A stretch of DNA of 64,000 nucleotides from Talinum fruticosum (taxonomy: Eukaryota > Streptophyta > Magnoliopsida > Caryophyllales > Talinaceae), in assembly GCA_021018815.1 (NCBI GenBank), contig JAITYX010000089.1, positions 1,426,001 through 1,490,000 on the forward strand. Direction: 5' to 3'. The translations under genes and the position numbers were made by a program. Positions 1-11,290 of the stretch are shown here, piece by piece. The notes below the pieces were generated by a model that searched no databases, had not been told where the DNA came from, and saw nothing but the letters and a program-made list of their open reading frames with translations. How positions within the stretch are numbered: position 1 is the first letter of the stretch; every line of letters starts with the position of its first letter.

Positions 1-46
1 TTTTCGCTGTTAATATTAACGTTACCAATTTGTAATTACTCCAAAA
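1..46. repeat. LTR-tail-like fragment at window edge
   Basis: Bases 1-46 resemble bases 3058-3103 in the same orientation with only a handful of mismatches. Both share TAATATTAAC and TTTGTAATTACTC. At the second site this tail runs into a TTACA end and a primer-binding-site-like word, so this copy is probably the end of a related retroelement cut by the window edge. No primer-binding-site-like word follows here. Confidence 0.4.
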
Positions 47-633
47 ATGTACACAACGACCTTGTAATGATGAACGCGACTTAGTGACTATTTTTTATAC
101 TAATAATTTTATTTTAGTTGATAATTTTAAACTGATAAATAAGTATTGGGTAGCCTAAATCTAACTCGTTTACTTTAGAAAAAGTATTTATTTTCATCCA
201 AATGTGTTATCACTTAGCTAAGTGATACCATAGCAAGTAAAGCCGTACTGATACATAAGCACTTAGGTTCAATTTTTTTAAAAAAATCCGAAATCCAACT
301 AAAAAATAATTACTTGAACAATGATAATTTTGGCAATAATATAACAGACAACAAATCTAACTTAATACATCATATGCTAATAATAAAAAGGAAGCATTTT
401 GTATTTTTTTTTTTTTTTTTGGAGTCGAGGCATTTTGAAATTAGTAATAAAAAACGAAAAACACTAATATTATGCCAATTTTTAAAAAAACCTATTCCAT
501 GAGCACAGGTGCACGATGGAACCACATGGACCCCTTTATAAATAAACATGTTCTTAGCGGGAGGGGGAATAGTAAAATTTCAAATCTCTCTCATACCCCA
601 TTGCAGGGGGAGAGCGAGAGATCAAGAGAGAGG

Positions 634-634
<1 letters not shown>
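47..634. other. intergenic, AT-rich, upstream of the unknown gene
   Basis: Low-complexity AT-rich sequence with poly-T at about 403-420. No convincing coding content. A TATA-like word (TTTATAAATAAA at about 536-547) lies about 150 bases before the first ATG of the next gene and could be its promoter. Confidence 0.4.

Positions 635-677
<43 letters not shown>
635..677. repeat. (GA)n microsatellite in a 5' leader
   Basis: Nearly perfect GA dinucleotide run just upstream of the ATG at 698. GA/CT runs recur in the leaders of most genes in this window (AGP, WRKY, PDV1, MIR169). Confidence 0.9.
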
Positions 678-679
<2 letters not shown>

Positions 680-697
680 AGAGAAGAAGAAGTTTCC

Positions 698-2154
698 ATG
701 GCTTCAAAGATGACAGTCGGTGCAGAACAGAGTCGAGCTGCAAAACGGTGAGCTAAGAATCCCTAATTTGATGCCTATTTTGATCCTAATCATGAATTTG
801 AGAAAATAATTGAACGAGCTTTCAGTAATTTTATCGAATTCAACTAGGTTCATGTAGATTCTGCTTGATTAAGTTCTTTAGTTAATCTTCAAGAATTCCT
901 TTGATCTTGATTATATTCGCCTGAATTCTGTAAAATAGTGCAGTTTAAGCGGTAAATCTTATATTCAATCGTGTTTGTTAGCTGTTATTGAATAAAAATT
1001 CAAGAAAGCATTCAAACACGTTAAGACACTCAAATTGTACTCTGTTTTCGAATTGAGCTCGGTTGTTGCTTTGATCTTGACAATATATAGTTGAATTCTG
1101 TGAGATTGTGCATTTTCGAATTGAGCTCGGCTGTTGCTTTGATCTTGACAATATATAGTTGAATTCTGTGAGATTGTGCATTTTCGAATTGAGCAGGGTT
1201 GTTGCTTTGATCTTGACAATATATAGTTGAATTCTGTGAGATTGTGCATTTTCGAATTGAGCTCGGTTGTTGCTTTGATCTTGACAATATATAGTTGAAT
1301 TCTGTGAGATTGTGCATTAGATAAAATTCATATCTGATGATTGGCTTTAATTACTTTCGTTTTTTATTATTCAAGAAAAAAAAACATTGATTCTGGTTAT
1401 TTTGTGCTGCAATCTTGAAGATATTGCTTCAAATATGTAAAATAATTCTTGTATAATATTGATTTATTTTTATTTTGATTTCTGTTTCTTGGTGCTGTAG
1501 ATCAAACTGGAAGAGGATCATTGCTCACCTCCGCAACTTACCAAACTGGGAGACGATCATTGCTCACCTCCTCACCTTTTCCATTTCCAAGGCTAAGACA
1601 GTCCTTTCGAAGTGGAAAGAACTTGCGATTGAATCGTATAAAGAGAATGTTTTGGAGGACATTGATCCTAAAGATCGGTTCGTGCAAATACTGAGGATGA
1701 ATCAGTACGACAAAAAGGCTAGCAAGTTGCATTTTAAACTCATTGATGTGATTTGCACAGATGCAAGAACAAGGAGGAGTTGGAAGATGAAAAAAGGCCA
1801 AGAGTACACGTGTTCATGAAGAAAGGGCCCAAATGGCTGATGAAGAAAAGGCCAATACTGTTGGTTCCCCGTTTCTCGGATTGGCAACAGCAGTTTTGGC
1901 GACTCGTTGGACTTGTCTCTCTGTATTCTGAGCTCACAACTGAAATGCTAAACTTGGCAGTCTCGCACCCGATAGTGCATTTTGAAACCATCGTCATCAA
2001 CACTTGGGAGGATTTTGAGCTAATGAGTTTGGCCAAGAAGCAATTGTTTTTTGATGGGCAACTCATTCTGAGTGAGCAACTTAAGGAAGAACAGGCTGAA
2101 GCAATGCGCGAGCGAGGCAAGCAGGAAGGCATCATTATATTTCGTGGACGATGA
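698..2154 (+). CDS. unrecognised two-exon gene, frame broken in exon 2
   Basis: I do not recognise this protein. Exon 1 is 698-747, starting at ATG (MASKMTVGAEQSRAAKR) and ending at a good donor (CG|gtgagc). The acceptor is ctgtag at 1498-1500 and exon 2 starts at 1501 in a matching phase. Exon 2 stays open to a TGA at 1817-1819. A second open frame, shifted by one base, carries on to a TGA at 2152-2154. One extra A in the A6 run at 1790-1795 would join them into a basic, soluble-looking protein of about 235 residues rich in Lys, Leu and Trp. Exon 2 begins with a tandem 13-residue duplication (NWKRIIAHL / NWETIIAHL). No signal peptide or membrane segment is visible. It lies between two copies of an LTR-like tail, so it could be a captured gene, a retroelement passenger or a decayed gene. 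The splice structure is moderately supported; the function is unknown. Confidence 0.45.
899..1316 (+). repeat. 68-bp tandem array inside the intron
   Basis: Four units of exactly 68 bp start at 1045, 1113, 1181 and 1249 and end at 1316; they differ at only a few bases. Each contains TTGATCTTGACAATATATAG and GAATTCTGTGAGATTGTGCA. A degenerate fifth partial unit is visible at about 899-942. The array lies wholly in the 748-1500 intron. Long open frames on the minus strand here are products of the repeat, not genes. Confidence 0.93.
1503..1580 (+). repeat. 39-bp in-frame tandem duplication in coding exon
   Basis: Bases 1503-1532 and 1542-1571 match at 28 of 30 positions, with a 39-bp period (13 codons). 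The duplication is in frame and makes two copies of a NW..IIAHL motif at the start of exon 2 of the unknown gene. Confidence 0.8.
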
Positions 2155-2806
2155 ACAGCCATACTTGTCTCTCTATATACTCTTGCTCTTGTTTCCTCTT
2201 CTAGTAGTAATGTGAATAAATACGGTATCTTTCCCAACCCCTTTTTTTTCGCTCCAAGCAATGGTAGCAATGGTGACGATACTACTATTTTGTGGTTGCC
2301 TATTTAATTGTCTTGTCCAGAGCCATTTAAACTTCACGGAGTTCAAAACTGATTTTCATTTAACCTTTAAATTGAGAAAGTGAACTTATATAATTTCCAA
2401 GTATTTACTCACTAATATTGGAGATTCAAGATTCAAATTATCAAGGTACATCATATTTTCAAAATTAACTTATTTATCATAAACGATTGTTTCATTATTT
2501 TAAATTTGGATTCTCATCTCATGTATCCCAATTAGCATTATCGTTATCGTTATGCTGATCCACCGCCTAGTCCCAACATGCTTATGTGTTATCGTCTTAC
2601 CTTATTGTTTATCTCCCTTTTGAGAAAATACGGGCAACAACTTATTATTTAAGTAATTTTGAGACTTAAAATGTTCAAACATTATTCGCTCTTATCCCAT
2701 TTATAAAATTAAAATATTTTTCTAACTGTTTTAATATGGTTGGGTCTTCTGTCTTAAGATTCCATTCTCACTTTTTAAATTGTTTTATACTTTCAGGTTG
2801 ATTACT
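2155..2806. other. intergenic, AT-rich
   Basis: 3' flank of the unknown gene. No coding, RNA or clear repeat signal seen. Confidence 0.4.
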
Positions 2807-3132
2807 TGTTGGGGACATTTTGTCAATCGGGATCGATCACCTAGATAATACTATCATAGAGTGATGAAGTTTATCATTGACAGACGAGATAATCATAATA
2901 ATTTAGTTTATGTTATTTCGTTAGTTTGAGTATAATTTAAGTTTTAAATAAGGTTATCACACCTAAACTATTGGTAATAAAATTATTTATTTTATTATTA
3001 ATTTATTAACCTTGCATATCTAAAATATTCGGCGTGGCATTCTAAAAATTAAATTATTTTCCGCTGCTAATATTAACTTCACCGATTTGTAATTACTCTA
3101 AAATTTTGGGGCGTTACAGTTGGTATAAGAAC
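2807..3132 (+). mobile_element. LTR-like end with degenerate initiator-Met-type primer site
   Basis: A segment beginning TGTTGGGG (2807) and ending GGGGCGTTACA (3118) has TG...CA termini. It is followed at 3121-3132 by TGGTATAAGAAC, which matches 10 of 12 bases of TGGTATCAGAGC, the initiator-tRNA-Met primer-binding site typical of plant LTR retrotransposons. No gag-pol reading frame follows, because a hAT-like element starts at 3220. The best reading is a solo or truncated LTR; the left boundary is a guess. Confidence 0.4.
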
Positions 3133-3219
3133 TTAGAGTTAAAAATAAAATTAAGAAAAAAAAATCAATCAAATAAATGTTGAAAAGTCGTGGGTAGTAG
3201 AAGCGTAAGGAGTCCGGAT

Positions 3220-3742
3220 TAGGGATGGCGGAAAAACCCAAACCCGTTTAAAACCCGCAAAACCCGCCCCATTTAAAACCCGAATGGGTGTTAAAAAATT
3301 TTCAAAAATGGGTATGGGGCGGGTATGTTTAAAATGGGTATGGGGCGGGTGTGGGTATGGGTTTAGGCTTCACCCGCCCCATACCCGCCCCATATAACAC
3401 CCATAACCCATACCCGCAATACCCGCCCCAAACCCGCTCCACTTAATACCCATAACCCGTTTTGTTAAATGGTTAAAAAAAAGGTTGAGAAAAGTGGTTT
3501 ATGAGAGACATAAGGACCAAATTTTGGATTATTTCGATTGTGAAATGTTTGTTAGTAAGGTGCTCGCACATCTACAATCTGCAAGTTTGTGAATTGTTGA
3601 TTTTTTTTGGTTGAATTATGAGAACTATTAAATATGGGTTTAATATGAGTATTATTATTTTTAGTCTATTTATACCCAAATAAAACCCGCATACCCGCAA
3701 AACCCGATGGGTATGGGTATGGGTATGGATTTTTAACACCCA

Positions 3743-3773
<31 letters not shown>

Positions 3774-3843
3774 CGTATTTTAAAAATGGGTATGGGTGTG
3801 GGTATAGGAAACCCGTCCCGTACCCGCCCCATTGCCATCCCTA
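3220..3843. mobile_element. hAT-like non-autonomous element (624 bp)
   Basis: Exact 10-bp terminal inverted repeats TAGGGATGGC (3220-3229) and GCCATCCCTA (3834-3843). They are flanked by an imperfect 8-bp target duplication, GTCCGGAT (3212-3219) and GTCTTGAT (3844-3851), matching at 6 of 8 bases. The subterminal regions are dense in short ACCCG and GGGTAT motifs in both orientations (for example 3330-3440 and 3690-3830), as is common at hAT ends. There is no transposase frame, so it would depend on an autonomous relative. The eroded duplication suggests an old insertion. Confidence 0.75.
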
Positions 3844-4250
3844 GTCTTGATTGTTATAGTTTCCTTTATTGAGTGCTAAATTGCTTTTATGGAAGATAGT
3901 TCCTTTCAATAAGGAAATTAAATTACATTAGAAAATAAACTTGATTACATAATATTCATATCTTTTTATTTTAGAAAACAATAATATACCTATCTTATAT
4001 ATATAAATATAAATAAAATTAGGAAAGATTCTCTTAATAATAAATTAAGATAATCTTATCATCGCCTATAAGACTAACGTTTCGCAAAATCGATTATTAT
4101 ATACTTTTTAAAGAATATTTATTAGTTCGATTCATAAATTTTTAAAAAATTATTATCATTAAAGACTCGGGTTTAAATTTCAGTCATTTTTTTTATAATC
4201 CTAATCTTATTATATTGGCCGTCATTAACCACCTAAACGTTTTCTAAAAA
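3844..4250. other. intergenic, AT-rich
   Basis: Between the hAT-like element and the F-box gene leader. No feature recognised. Confidence 0.35.
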
Positions 4251-4259
4251 AAAAAATTA

Positions 4260-4856
4260 AAAAAATACTCCAATTCCTTCCCTCTTTCTTTCTCTGTCTC
4301 ACAGGGTTTCTGGTGTCCGCTCTTCCCTCTTGGTAATTGCCCCTCGCTCCTCACCGCTATTGTTCCTGAAAAATTTTATAAAGCAATAGTCTTTTTGTCT
4401 CTCTTCTTCTGTACTCTCGCATAGCCACCGCTTCTTCACTGGAAAATCCTCTCTCTTTGCAGCCTGTGAAGATTGAAAAAACCTTCAGTATAGCCACACA
4501 AGTAGGAAGGTACCCTTTTAAATTTAATTATCAAAGCTATGATTCTGTGTTTTAATTACTTGGTTGTGGAAACTAATATTATCTATATATGGACTTGGAG
4601 TGTTCCTGGTTGAATTGTGCAAATACAGAATTTGAATCAGGGAGTTTAGTTCACCCCTTAAACTTGGATTCCTGTAACTGCATGATACTGCACATACAGA
4701 ATTTGAACTTGGGTATTAATCGTTCCGATTTGGGTCATGCCAATTTGATTTTCATGCTGATTCTTACCTGATGAGTTCAATTATCTATTACAATAGCTAT
4801 ATCAGATTCTTTATTTATTTATTTATTTATTTTTGGTTTTGTTGGGGAGTAATAAG
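4260..4856 (+). other. probable F-box gene 5' leader with leader intron
   Basis: A CT-rich stretch at 4265-4500 looks like a plant 5' UTR. It ends at a plausible donor (AGGAAG|gtaccc near 4510). The next acceptor-like site is about 4856 (gtaataag), 38 bases before the F-box ATG. A (TTTA)n tract at 4812-4832 sits in the proposed intron. Inferred from composition and splice-like words only. Confidence 0.4.
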
Positions 4857-4894
4857 AGGTGGTGAATGCTTTGCTAGATTGTGAATCTTACCTG

Positions 4895-6418
4895 ATGGAT
4901 GAGCAAGAACAGGATCTGATCAGTAATTTGCCGGATGATATAATTGGTTCAATTTTCTCCCACTTGAAACTGAAAGAAGCCGCCAGAACTAGTGTGTTGT
5001 CGCGTAGATGGATAAATATTTGGACATACACCACCAGGATCTTCGACTTTGTTAAATCTCAACCCGAGTTTAGGTTTATTAAGAACGATGAGGACCTAAA
5101 GTCATTCGAAGCTGAGCAACGTGACTTTATAGAATGGGTGAATCTCGTGTTGCAAAAGCATAAATGTCGTACCTTTGATGAACTCAGCGTTCGCTATCAC
5201 TTGGATAAGGGATGTTCGGATATGATAAATAGCTGGATCAAGTTGGCTTTAGAAAGGCACGTCAAGAAACTTGACTTGAACCTTGGAATTATTGACACGA
5301 TAGGAGCAACTCGTGGAACATATTCTCTTACAACTCAGGTTTTGAGCTACTGCAGTCTCGGTTCCTTGGCTGAACTCCGTTTGAGACATGTAAAGGTGGA
5401 TGGAGAAGCTCTCGAGTATCTTTTATCGAGTTCCCCTATGCTTGAGGTTTTAAATGTTGAGGAATCATCTTCTCTGGTGGACCTGAAAATTGGTGGTCCT
5501 TTGCCCAGACTGAGATGTCTGAAGATACTGCGTTGCTTAAATTTACATAGTCTTGAAGTACATGCTATCAATATTGTGTCATTTACTTATCATGGTCCTG
5601 AAATAAGACTGTTTTTTAGCAAAATTCCTCGTCTTGTTGAAGCAAAGCTCGGGTGCGGTGTCTTCTGGTGTAAATATATTTGTCAGTGTCACAGTTCAAG
5701 CCATTTCTCTAGGTTGGAGTCGCTTATTTGGGACATGAGATTTTGGACTCCAATTTCTTTGAAGGTTAGTTTGTCGAAAGTGACAACAGATTCTATCTTG
5801 TTTGCACTGTGGGCATACTGACTAATAGTATTGTTTTGTTCAGTCAGTTGGAGGTTTTCCAGAACTTCCCAAGTTTGAAAAACTCAATCAATTGAAAGTG
5901 AAATTATATGGTAGCTCTGTTAAAGATTGCGTTCACTATTGCACTAAGCTATTCAAAGCATCTCCATCGCTGCATAGATTTGTGTTGAAGGTAAAATTTA
6001 TTCAGATTTGTCAGATTTCAATTACTTCAATTTGAGGCATAACGCGACACTTTTGCTGCAGATCTACGGGATAATGGGCAGCAGCTCAACACTATACAAC
6101 AGCACAAGAGAAATGAAGAGATCAAAGTATGAACACAAACAACTGAAAGTGATGGAATTTATCGCAATCAATGGCATATTTGATAAACAGCTTGCTGTGC
6201 ACCTGTTTAATATGCTGCCTTCCTTGGAGAAGGTAATTATTGAGCCTAAGCCCGTTCATGTTCGAAGTAAACAATGGAGGACCAGACTCCATAAATTGAA
6301 CGCTCAAGAGATGCAAAGATGGTTGCCTCCTGGTGTACAACTAGTGGTACCCTTACATGAAATTACTACTGAAGAAAAGGGGAAAAACATATATTTTAAG
6401 AGACGGAGATCGTTATGA
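4895..6418 (+). CDS. F-box/LRR (FBD-like) protein, 3 exons
   Basis: Predicted substrate receptor of an SCF-type E3 ubiquitin ligase; the F-box would bind SKP1 and the C-terminal half the target. Exons are 4895-5764, 5844-5990 and 6062-6418, all phase 0 with GT-AG junctions, giving 457 residues. The start is the ATG that opens MDEQEQDLISNLPDD; upstream in-frame codons begin at GTG and are not a eukaryotic start. Residues about 7-45 form the F-box (LPDDIIGSIFSHLKLKEAAR, then SVLSRRW). Leucine-rich segments follow (LAELRLRHVKVDG, LEVLNVEESS, LRCLKILRC). The C-terminus (HKQLKVMEFIAINGI ... LPSLEKVIIEP) resembles an FBD domain. This is a very large, fast-evolving plant family, so the target cannot be inferred. 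No break is visible. Confidence 0.9.
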
Positions 6419-8491
6419 GATGATTAAATTTTGACTGTCAATCCGCCACCATCATTGACTCCATTTTTAGTGCTGAAACTTCTGCCACAAGTATAGATGT
6501 CTGTCATATACAGTATGTTATATGGATGGATTTGGACATATATAGTTCAATAATAACGTGTGGTTTTATTTATTTTTATTTTGAATTGAATGCTTCAGAA
6601 ATTTCCTTTACAAAAAAAAACATACATTAAAGATGTAAAATCGTGCTCTTCCCTTGATGAGTGACCCTTTGACATTGATTTTCTATGCATATATGATTAC
6701 ATAATAATTTCGTGTTCTGTCACATAATATTTTACACATGCACCGCCATATATATGACAACTCAAAATGTATTCATAGGTAGCCAACGTTGAATTATTGC
6801 TTGCTTTTTGACAAATGCGTCAATTTCCTACCCACCATAGCCTTCTTCAAATGTTTTTTAGAGAGAGAAAGGAGTTACGAGTTAGTAACAGAATTAAGAA
6901 CTATTAATCACAATTTTTTTCACATGTGAGTGTAATGGTTAGATTATAGAGGTTTTAACTGCCTTTTCATATAAAAATCCTGAAAATAGGATTATTCTTC
7001 TCATTTTTCATGTAATTTTAAACCCCTTTCCTATAAAAACTCTGAATGGAACGACTATGATTAATATGAAGGTTTTTATTGTTGCCTTCTCGTTACTATC
7101 GCACATCTTTCCGTTGCCTAAATTGTTGTGTGCCTATGTCAAGGTTTTCTTTGTTTCTCTGTTCTCTCGTTTCCTTATGAATGCAAGTTTATATATAGAT
7201 TTAAATTTTCATATCAATGCACTAAGTAAATAAATTAATTAAAATAAAATTATATATATATGAGAGAGAGAGAGATCCAAATTTGACTAGGGTCATTTGG
7301 AAAGGGAATACCTTTTCCCACACCTAATTAAACGACACGTACCATAAGAGGTGGGATGCAGCTTTACATTACAAATCCAAAGATTGATTGTAGGAATTTA
7401 TTATTTATTTATGAAAAAAGGAAATTAAGATTTGATTCGACAGGTGATACTTTGATAGTGATAGCTTAATTAATCTCTTCATTAATTTTTAAATTATTAA
7501 ATTTTAATATCTTAAATTTTGAGTCATATAGTTTAATAATATTCTGAGATATCGATTTACTCCACAACATCGTCATCTTTAACAATAAAACTTTTTAATA
7601 TCTCATATTTTAAAAAGTAGTGATCGGTTGTTCCGAAATTAGGACAGTTAAAGTTAGTTTTTAAAAATATAAAAATATTAAAAAACATTCATATTAAAGG
7701 TTGGAATGTTACGGAATAATTAATAGTTCGAGATATTATTATATCAATATGATCGGGATATTAAAATTTTAAAAAATCTAAATTTTTAGGTCGCATCACT
7801 TGTTGGATCACCTACTTTTGGTTGACTGCTTTTCGCATGATATTTTGCATGGAATGTTTTTATTAAGATTAATACGTACACAAACTTGACTTTGGGTGAA
7901 TAATCAATTATTATGGAATTTAATCACAAAATTAGGGGAGTAAGGAGAGAGAGAGAGAGATTGGACAAGGAAAGCTCTGTTGAGAATATTATTCAGCAAT
8001 TATTGGATATCAGAGTATATATGAACTTTTAGTTGATGGCGACTTGCAGTTCTGCAAAACATATATGCATTTTAATATACGATAATTAAAGAGATATTAT
8101 TAATTTTTAATTATTAATTATTAATTATAATTAAGCATGAAATTTTTAAAAAATTCATATTAAAAATATCATAATTATAAACTTACAGTCGGTAATTAAA
8201 CTGTTATATTAGAAACTCAACGATATAAAGAAAAATCCCCTCCTAGTCTTACTATCTAGCTTTATTTTGTTTTTTTAAATCTTAAAAATACGTAATTTCA
8301 ATATATTTATTTTTAACCTACATTGTTCTTTATAATTGTTTATAACTTTTTGTAACTAATTTTACAATTATCTTACAGACTTCTTACAATCCTACAACCG
8401 ATGGATCTCAGCCTATATATATGATATCGATCGGTTTATCGAGGTGTAGGAAGGGTATAATTGACGAGCAACAAACAATATATATACATAC
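6419..8491. other. intergenic, AT-rich
   Basis: 3' flank of the F-box gene, then AT-rich sequence with short GA runs (7262-7274, 7946-7960). No gene or RNA recognised. Confidence 0.4.
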
Positions 8492-8611
8492 TAAGGCTCT
8501 GTTCCATTTAACTTGAACTTATAGTCTTACAGTTTCTATCATTGCTTACACCTCCTTACAATTTTTTTTTTTTTTTTACAACTCCGTACAGTAAAATGGA
8601 ATAAAGCCTAA
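8492..8611. mobile_element. MITE-like inverted-repeat element (~120 bp)
   Basis: The left end TAAGGCTCTGTTCCATTT and the reverse complement of the right end (TTTAGGCTTTATTCCATTT) are near-identical. The interior has poly-T at 8562-8577. No target duplication identified. It lies about 120 bp beyond the 3' side of the minus-strand MIR169 foldback. Confidence 0.55.
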
Positions 8612-8733
8612 ATATTAGCCTCTTTAAGACAAGTTTGAAGAGGAAGGGGAGTACAAATATGATGTTTGATTGTTGACGTACAATGCATGACATTCGAATG
8701 GAAGGAATTAAGAAGACGAGAGGTCTGGCATGA

Positions 8734-8880
8734 AAGAGAAGAGCCTGTTAGAATAGCCAAGGAGACTGCCTATCACCAAACACAGGCCCGATTGATCATC
8801 ACATTCAGGCCTCTGCTGAATTAAGCCACAGGCAAGTCATCCTTGGCTATCAAACACGTAAAAACCCCGACTCTTCTCTT
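8734..8880 (-). ncRNA. MIR169: miR169 precursor (locus 1, minus strand)
   Basis: Foldback of about 147 nt. On the minus strand the 5' arm carries the canonical miR169 sequence, beginning TAGCCAAGGATGACTTGC, as the reverse complement of 8829-8849 (21 nt). The 3' arm carries the star GGCAGTCTCCTTGGCTATT as the reverse complement of 8752-8770. The basal stem pairs 8734-8743 with 8871-8880. miR169 guides cleavage of NF-YA transcription-factor mRNAs (established for the family). A TATA box on the same strand (8995-9002) lies about 150 bases upstream. The strand was chosen because the minus-strand 5' arm is the exact conserved mature form; the plus-strand foldback would give a divergent isoform. 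Confidence 0.93.
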
Positions 8881-8994
8881 CATGTAAGACCCTCTCTTCT
8901 CTATGTATCTTCACCCGAAACTCAAAACTATACATATGCATCGCTTCGTCTCTCGCTCGAACTCGCATTGCAAACTTAGGGTTTCCCACGTCTG

Positions 8995-9002
8995 TATTTA
9001 TA
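8995..9002 (-). promoter_or_regulatory. TATA box of MIR169 locus 1
   Basis: The minus strand reads CTATAAATA here. It is about 150 bases upstream of the mature miR169, the same spacing as the TATA box at locus 2 (39716-39723), which supports the assignment. Confidence 0.6.
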
Positions 9003-9009
9003 GAGAGAG

Positions 9010-11290
9010 AAACTGGAAGAGAACAATATCATATTATGCCTTGCATTGCATGGATCCGAAAATAGTCGATATCCACCCACTTGTGAAAATAAACTATCTT
9101 TTACACGACGGTGTTTGTGGACGGAAAATATTCATCCTTCATACATGGGCTGGGCATATTTACAAATTACAGAAAAATAAAAAAAAGAAACATAAGGTAT
9201 ATATTCTGAAAATCTAAAGGCATAATTGAATATAAAATAATCTTATATATGGTAAAAAGGTCAAAATAGTTGTGGCCGACGTTGAAATTTTTGGAGCGTG
9301 GATCTCTGACCGACCAACCATGGCATTTTCAATTTTCTTACCACTTTGGATTGTCGGCATTTGGAACCTAATCTTGGTCCCTTCCCTTGACGATTGACTT
9401 TTTTTTATGTACCCGTAGCCTAAAGAGGAAACCCTCAAATGTACTATGGGTCCTTTATGCTTAAATTCCCAAAATGGATGGCTCTTGCCAAACCTCCAAT
9501 TTTCCTCAAATGGATCAATTGGACCCGATCACATAATAGAGCTCGCAAGTAGGTCGGTTTATATCAATCTATTTAATAATCGATTAGAATGCTCGAAAGT
9601 GTACTTGAAAGGCTAATTAGTGTTGAATATGAGAAAAAAACGAGTTCGATTTACATTACATCGAGTTTGTATTTTTTTCCAGTGATTTCGGGTTGTGTTC
9701 TTTTTGGTCGAGTCAAACTGTTCCAACTCGATAAAGAATATGGCCGCCACCGACTCCCCGACCTTCAAAGAGCTCAATGGTGAATGGGGAAGTGGAAGAG
9801 GAACGGTGAAGGGAAGAGGAAAGAGAAAAACACTAGTTTTACTTAGGGTTTGGCGTACTATAGGGAGAGGGAAGGTTAGGGATGTACGAATTTTTAATTT
9901 TTAGATTGAGATTTACTTTCATCGAATCACTCTCTTCTCATTTGATACGTAAGATACAAGTATAATCCAAATACCTTATTTTATAAATGTTAAAATAAAA
10001 TATATCGATCTGTTATACTCTCCCGGTGATGATGTGAGCTTATATATATATAACAATAATAGTTACAAACTTTGTGATAACAAGGAGAGTATACTGTATA
10101 TTACATTATATTTCAAGGATGATAATTTAATTTTTAATAATCACATATAATAAATGTCCCATGGCGCATATTCATGTTCAACTAGGCCCACTGAAATTAC
10201 CTGTCCTGGGCTAATGCTGGAAAAATGGGCTACCATTTAAAATGGCCCAGTAGCCATCAATTCTAGGGTCCATTTATTCCCTTAAATTACGTCAATTAAC
10301 CACCATTCTCGTCGAAAAAGATAAATAATATTTTTAACTAAATTGTAGCAAAATATTCTTCCAAAGAGAAGGGACTAACATAATTAAATAAAAATCCGTA
10401 ATTAGACTAATTACTAACATCGAAATATAACAAGTCGTACCCTCTAATCGACAAAAATCCTCGATGAAAGTTTTTATCAATATTAAGAAATTCGGGGTTG
10501 AAATTTTTGGGTAGAAGGGAGAGCAAGAAGGCAACCCTAAAGTAATACTCTCTCTCTCTAATATATTTTACGATTATTTTATATTTTATAATTATTTTTA
10601 GAATAAAGCTTTTTTCTCGTATCTTCTAGTCTTATATAGTAGCATTTTTTTTTATAATTTACGTCATAGTATTAAAAATTTGTATTCGGTTTGATTTCAA
10701 GTATAATTAATATGCAATGCAAGACATTATTAAAAAAATAAAATAAAACGGGTGCCAAAATCAAAGTGACAAAATAAGTGGTCCAAGCTCAAAAACATAT
10801 ATATTCCACTACATTCTTAGAATTTTTTTACTCAAAAAATACATTCTCATAAATATAATAAAAAAATTTGAATAAAAAATTTTTATAAAAAACCTCAATT
10901 TTCATTTTTAAATTTAGCGTCACAGAGGTAGTGCGAGACCACGTCTGTGAAAATTTAATCAGCTCCATTAATGTTTCTGCCGCTACTACTCTGAACTGAA
11001 ATTAAAAAAGAATGAGAAAAAATAATTTAAAATTTTCTGACTTTTTTTTTTTTGTGCATTCTACACTGTTTGAATGTTCTGAAATTAGTCAGAGGTTAAG
11101 ATATTTCAAGTACTCTCATATTATTGAAAATCTTTTTTGCTACGTGAAATCTTTCAAGATTTTATTTTTTTGTCAGAGGTTTTCGGATTCGGATGAGTTA
11201 TGAAAGTAGTACAATAAAATTAGGAGAGATGATTTTGAATATGAGATATATTGTGTTCGTGACATCAATATTAACAATTAGGCTAAGACT
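9010..11290. other. intergenic, AT-rich
   Basis: Includes the likely promoter of the minus-strand MIR169 locus. A G+C-richer patch at 9730-9860 has open frames but no recognisable protein. Nothing else supported. Confidence 0.35.

Noticed and set aside
1045..1316. Possible CRISPR-like array
   Set aside because: The units are directly tandem with no unique spacers, and the DNA is clearly plant nuclear.
965..1317. Long minus-strand open frames with repeated MHNLTEFNYI
   Set aside because: They are translations of the 68-bp tandem array in an intron.
1475..1500. Start of the unknown gene inside this stretch
   Set aside because: It precedes a good acceptor (ctgtag) and reads intron sequence; the ATG at 698 splices in phase.
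4859..4894. Upstream extension of the F-box frame
   Set aside because: It begins with GTG, not a plausible nuclear start; the first in-frame ATG is 4895.
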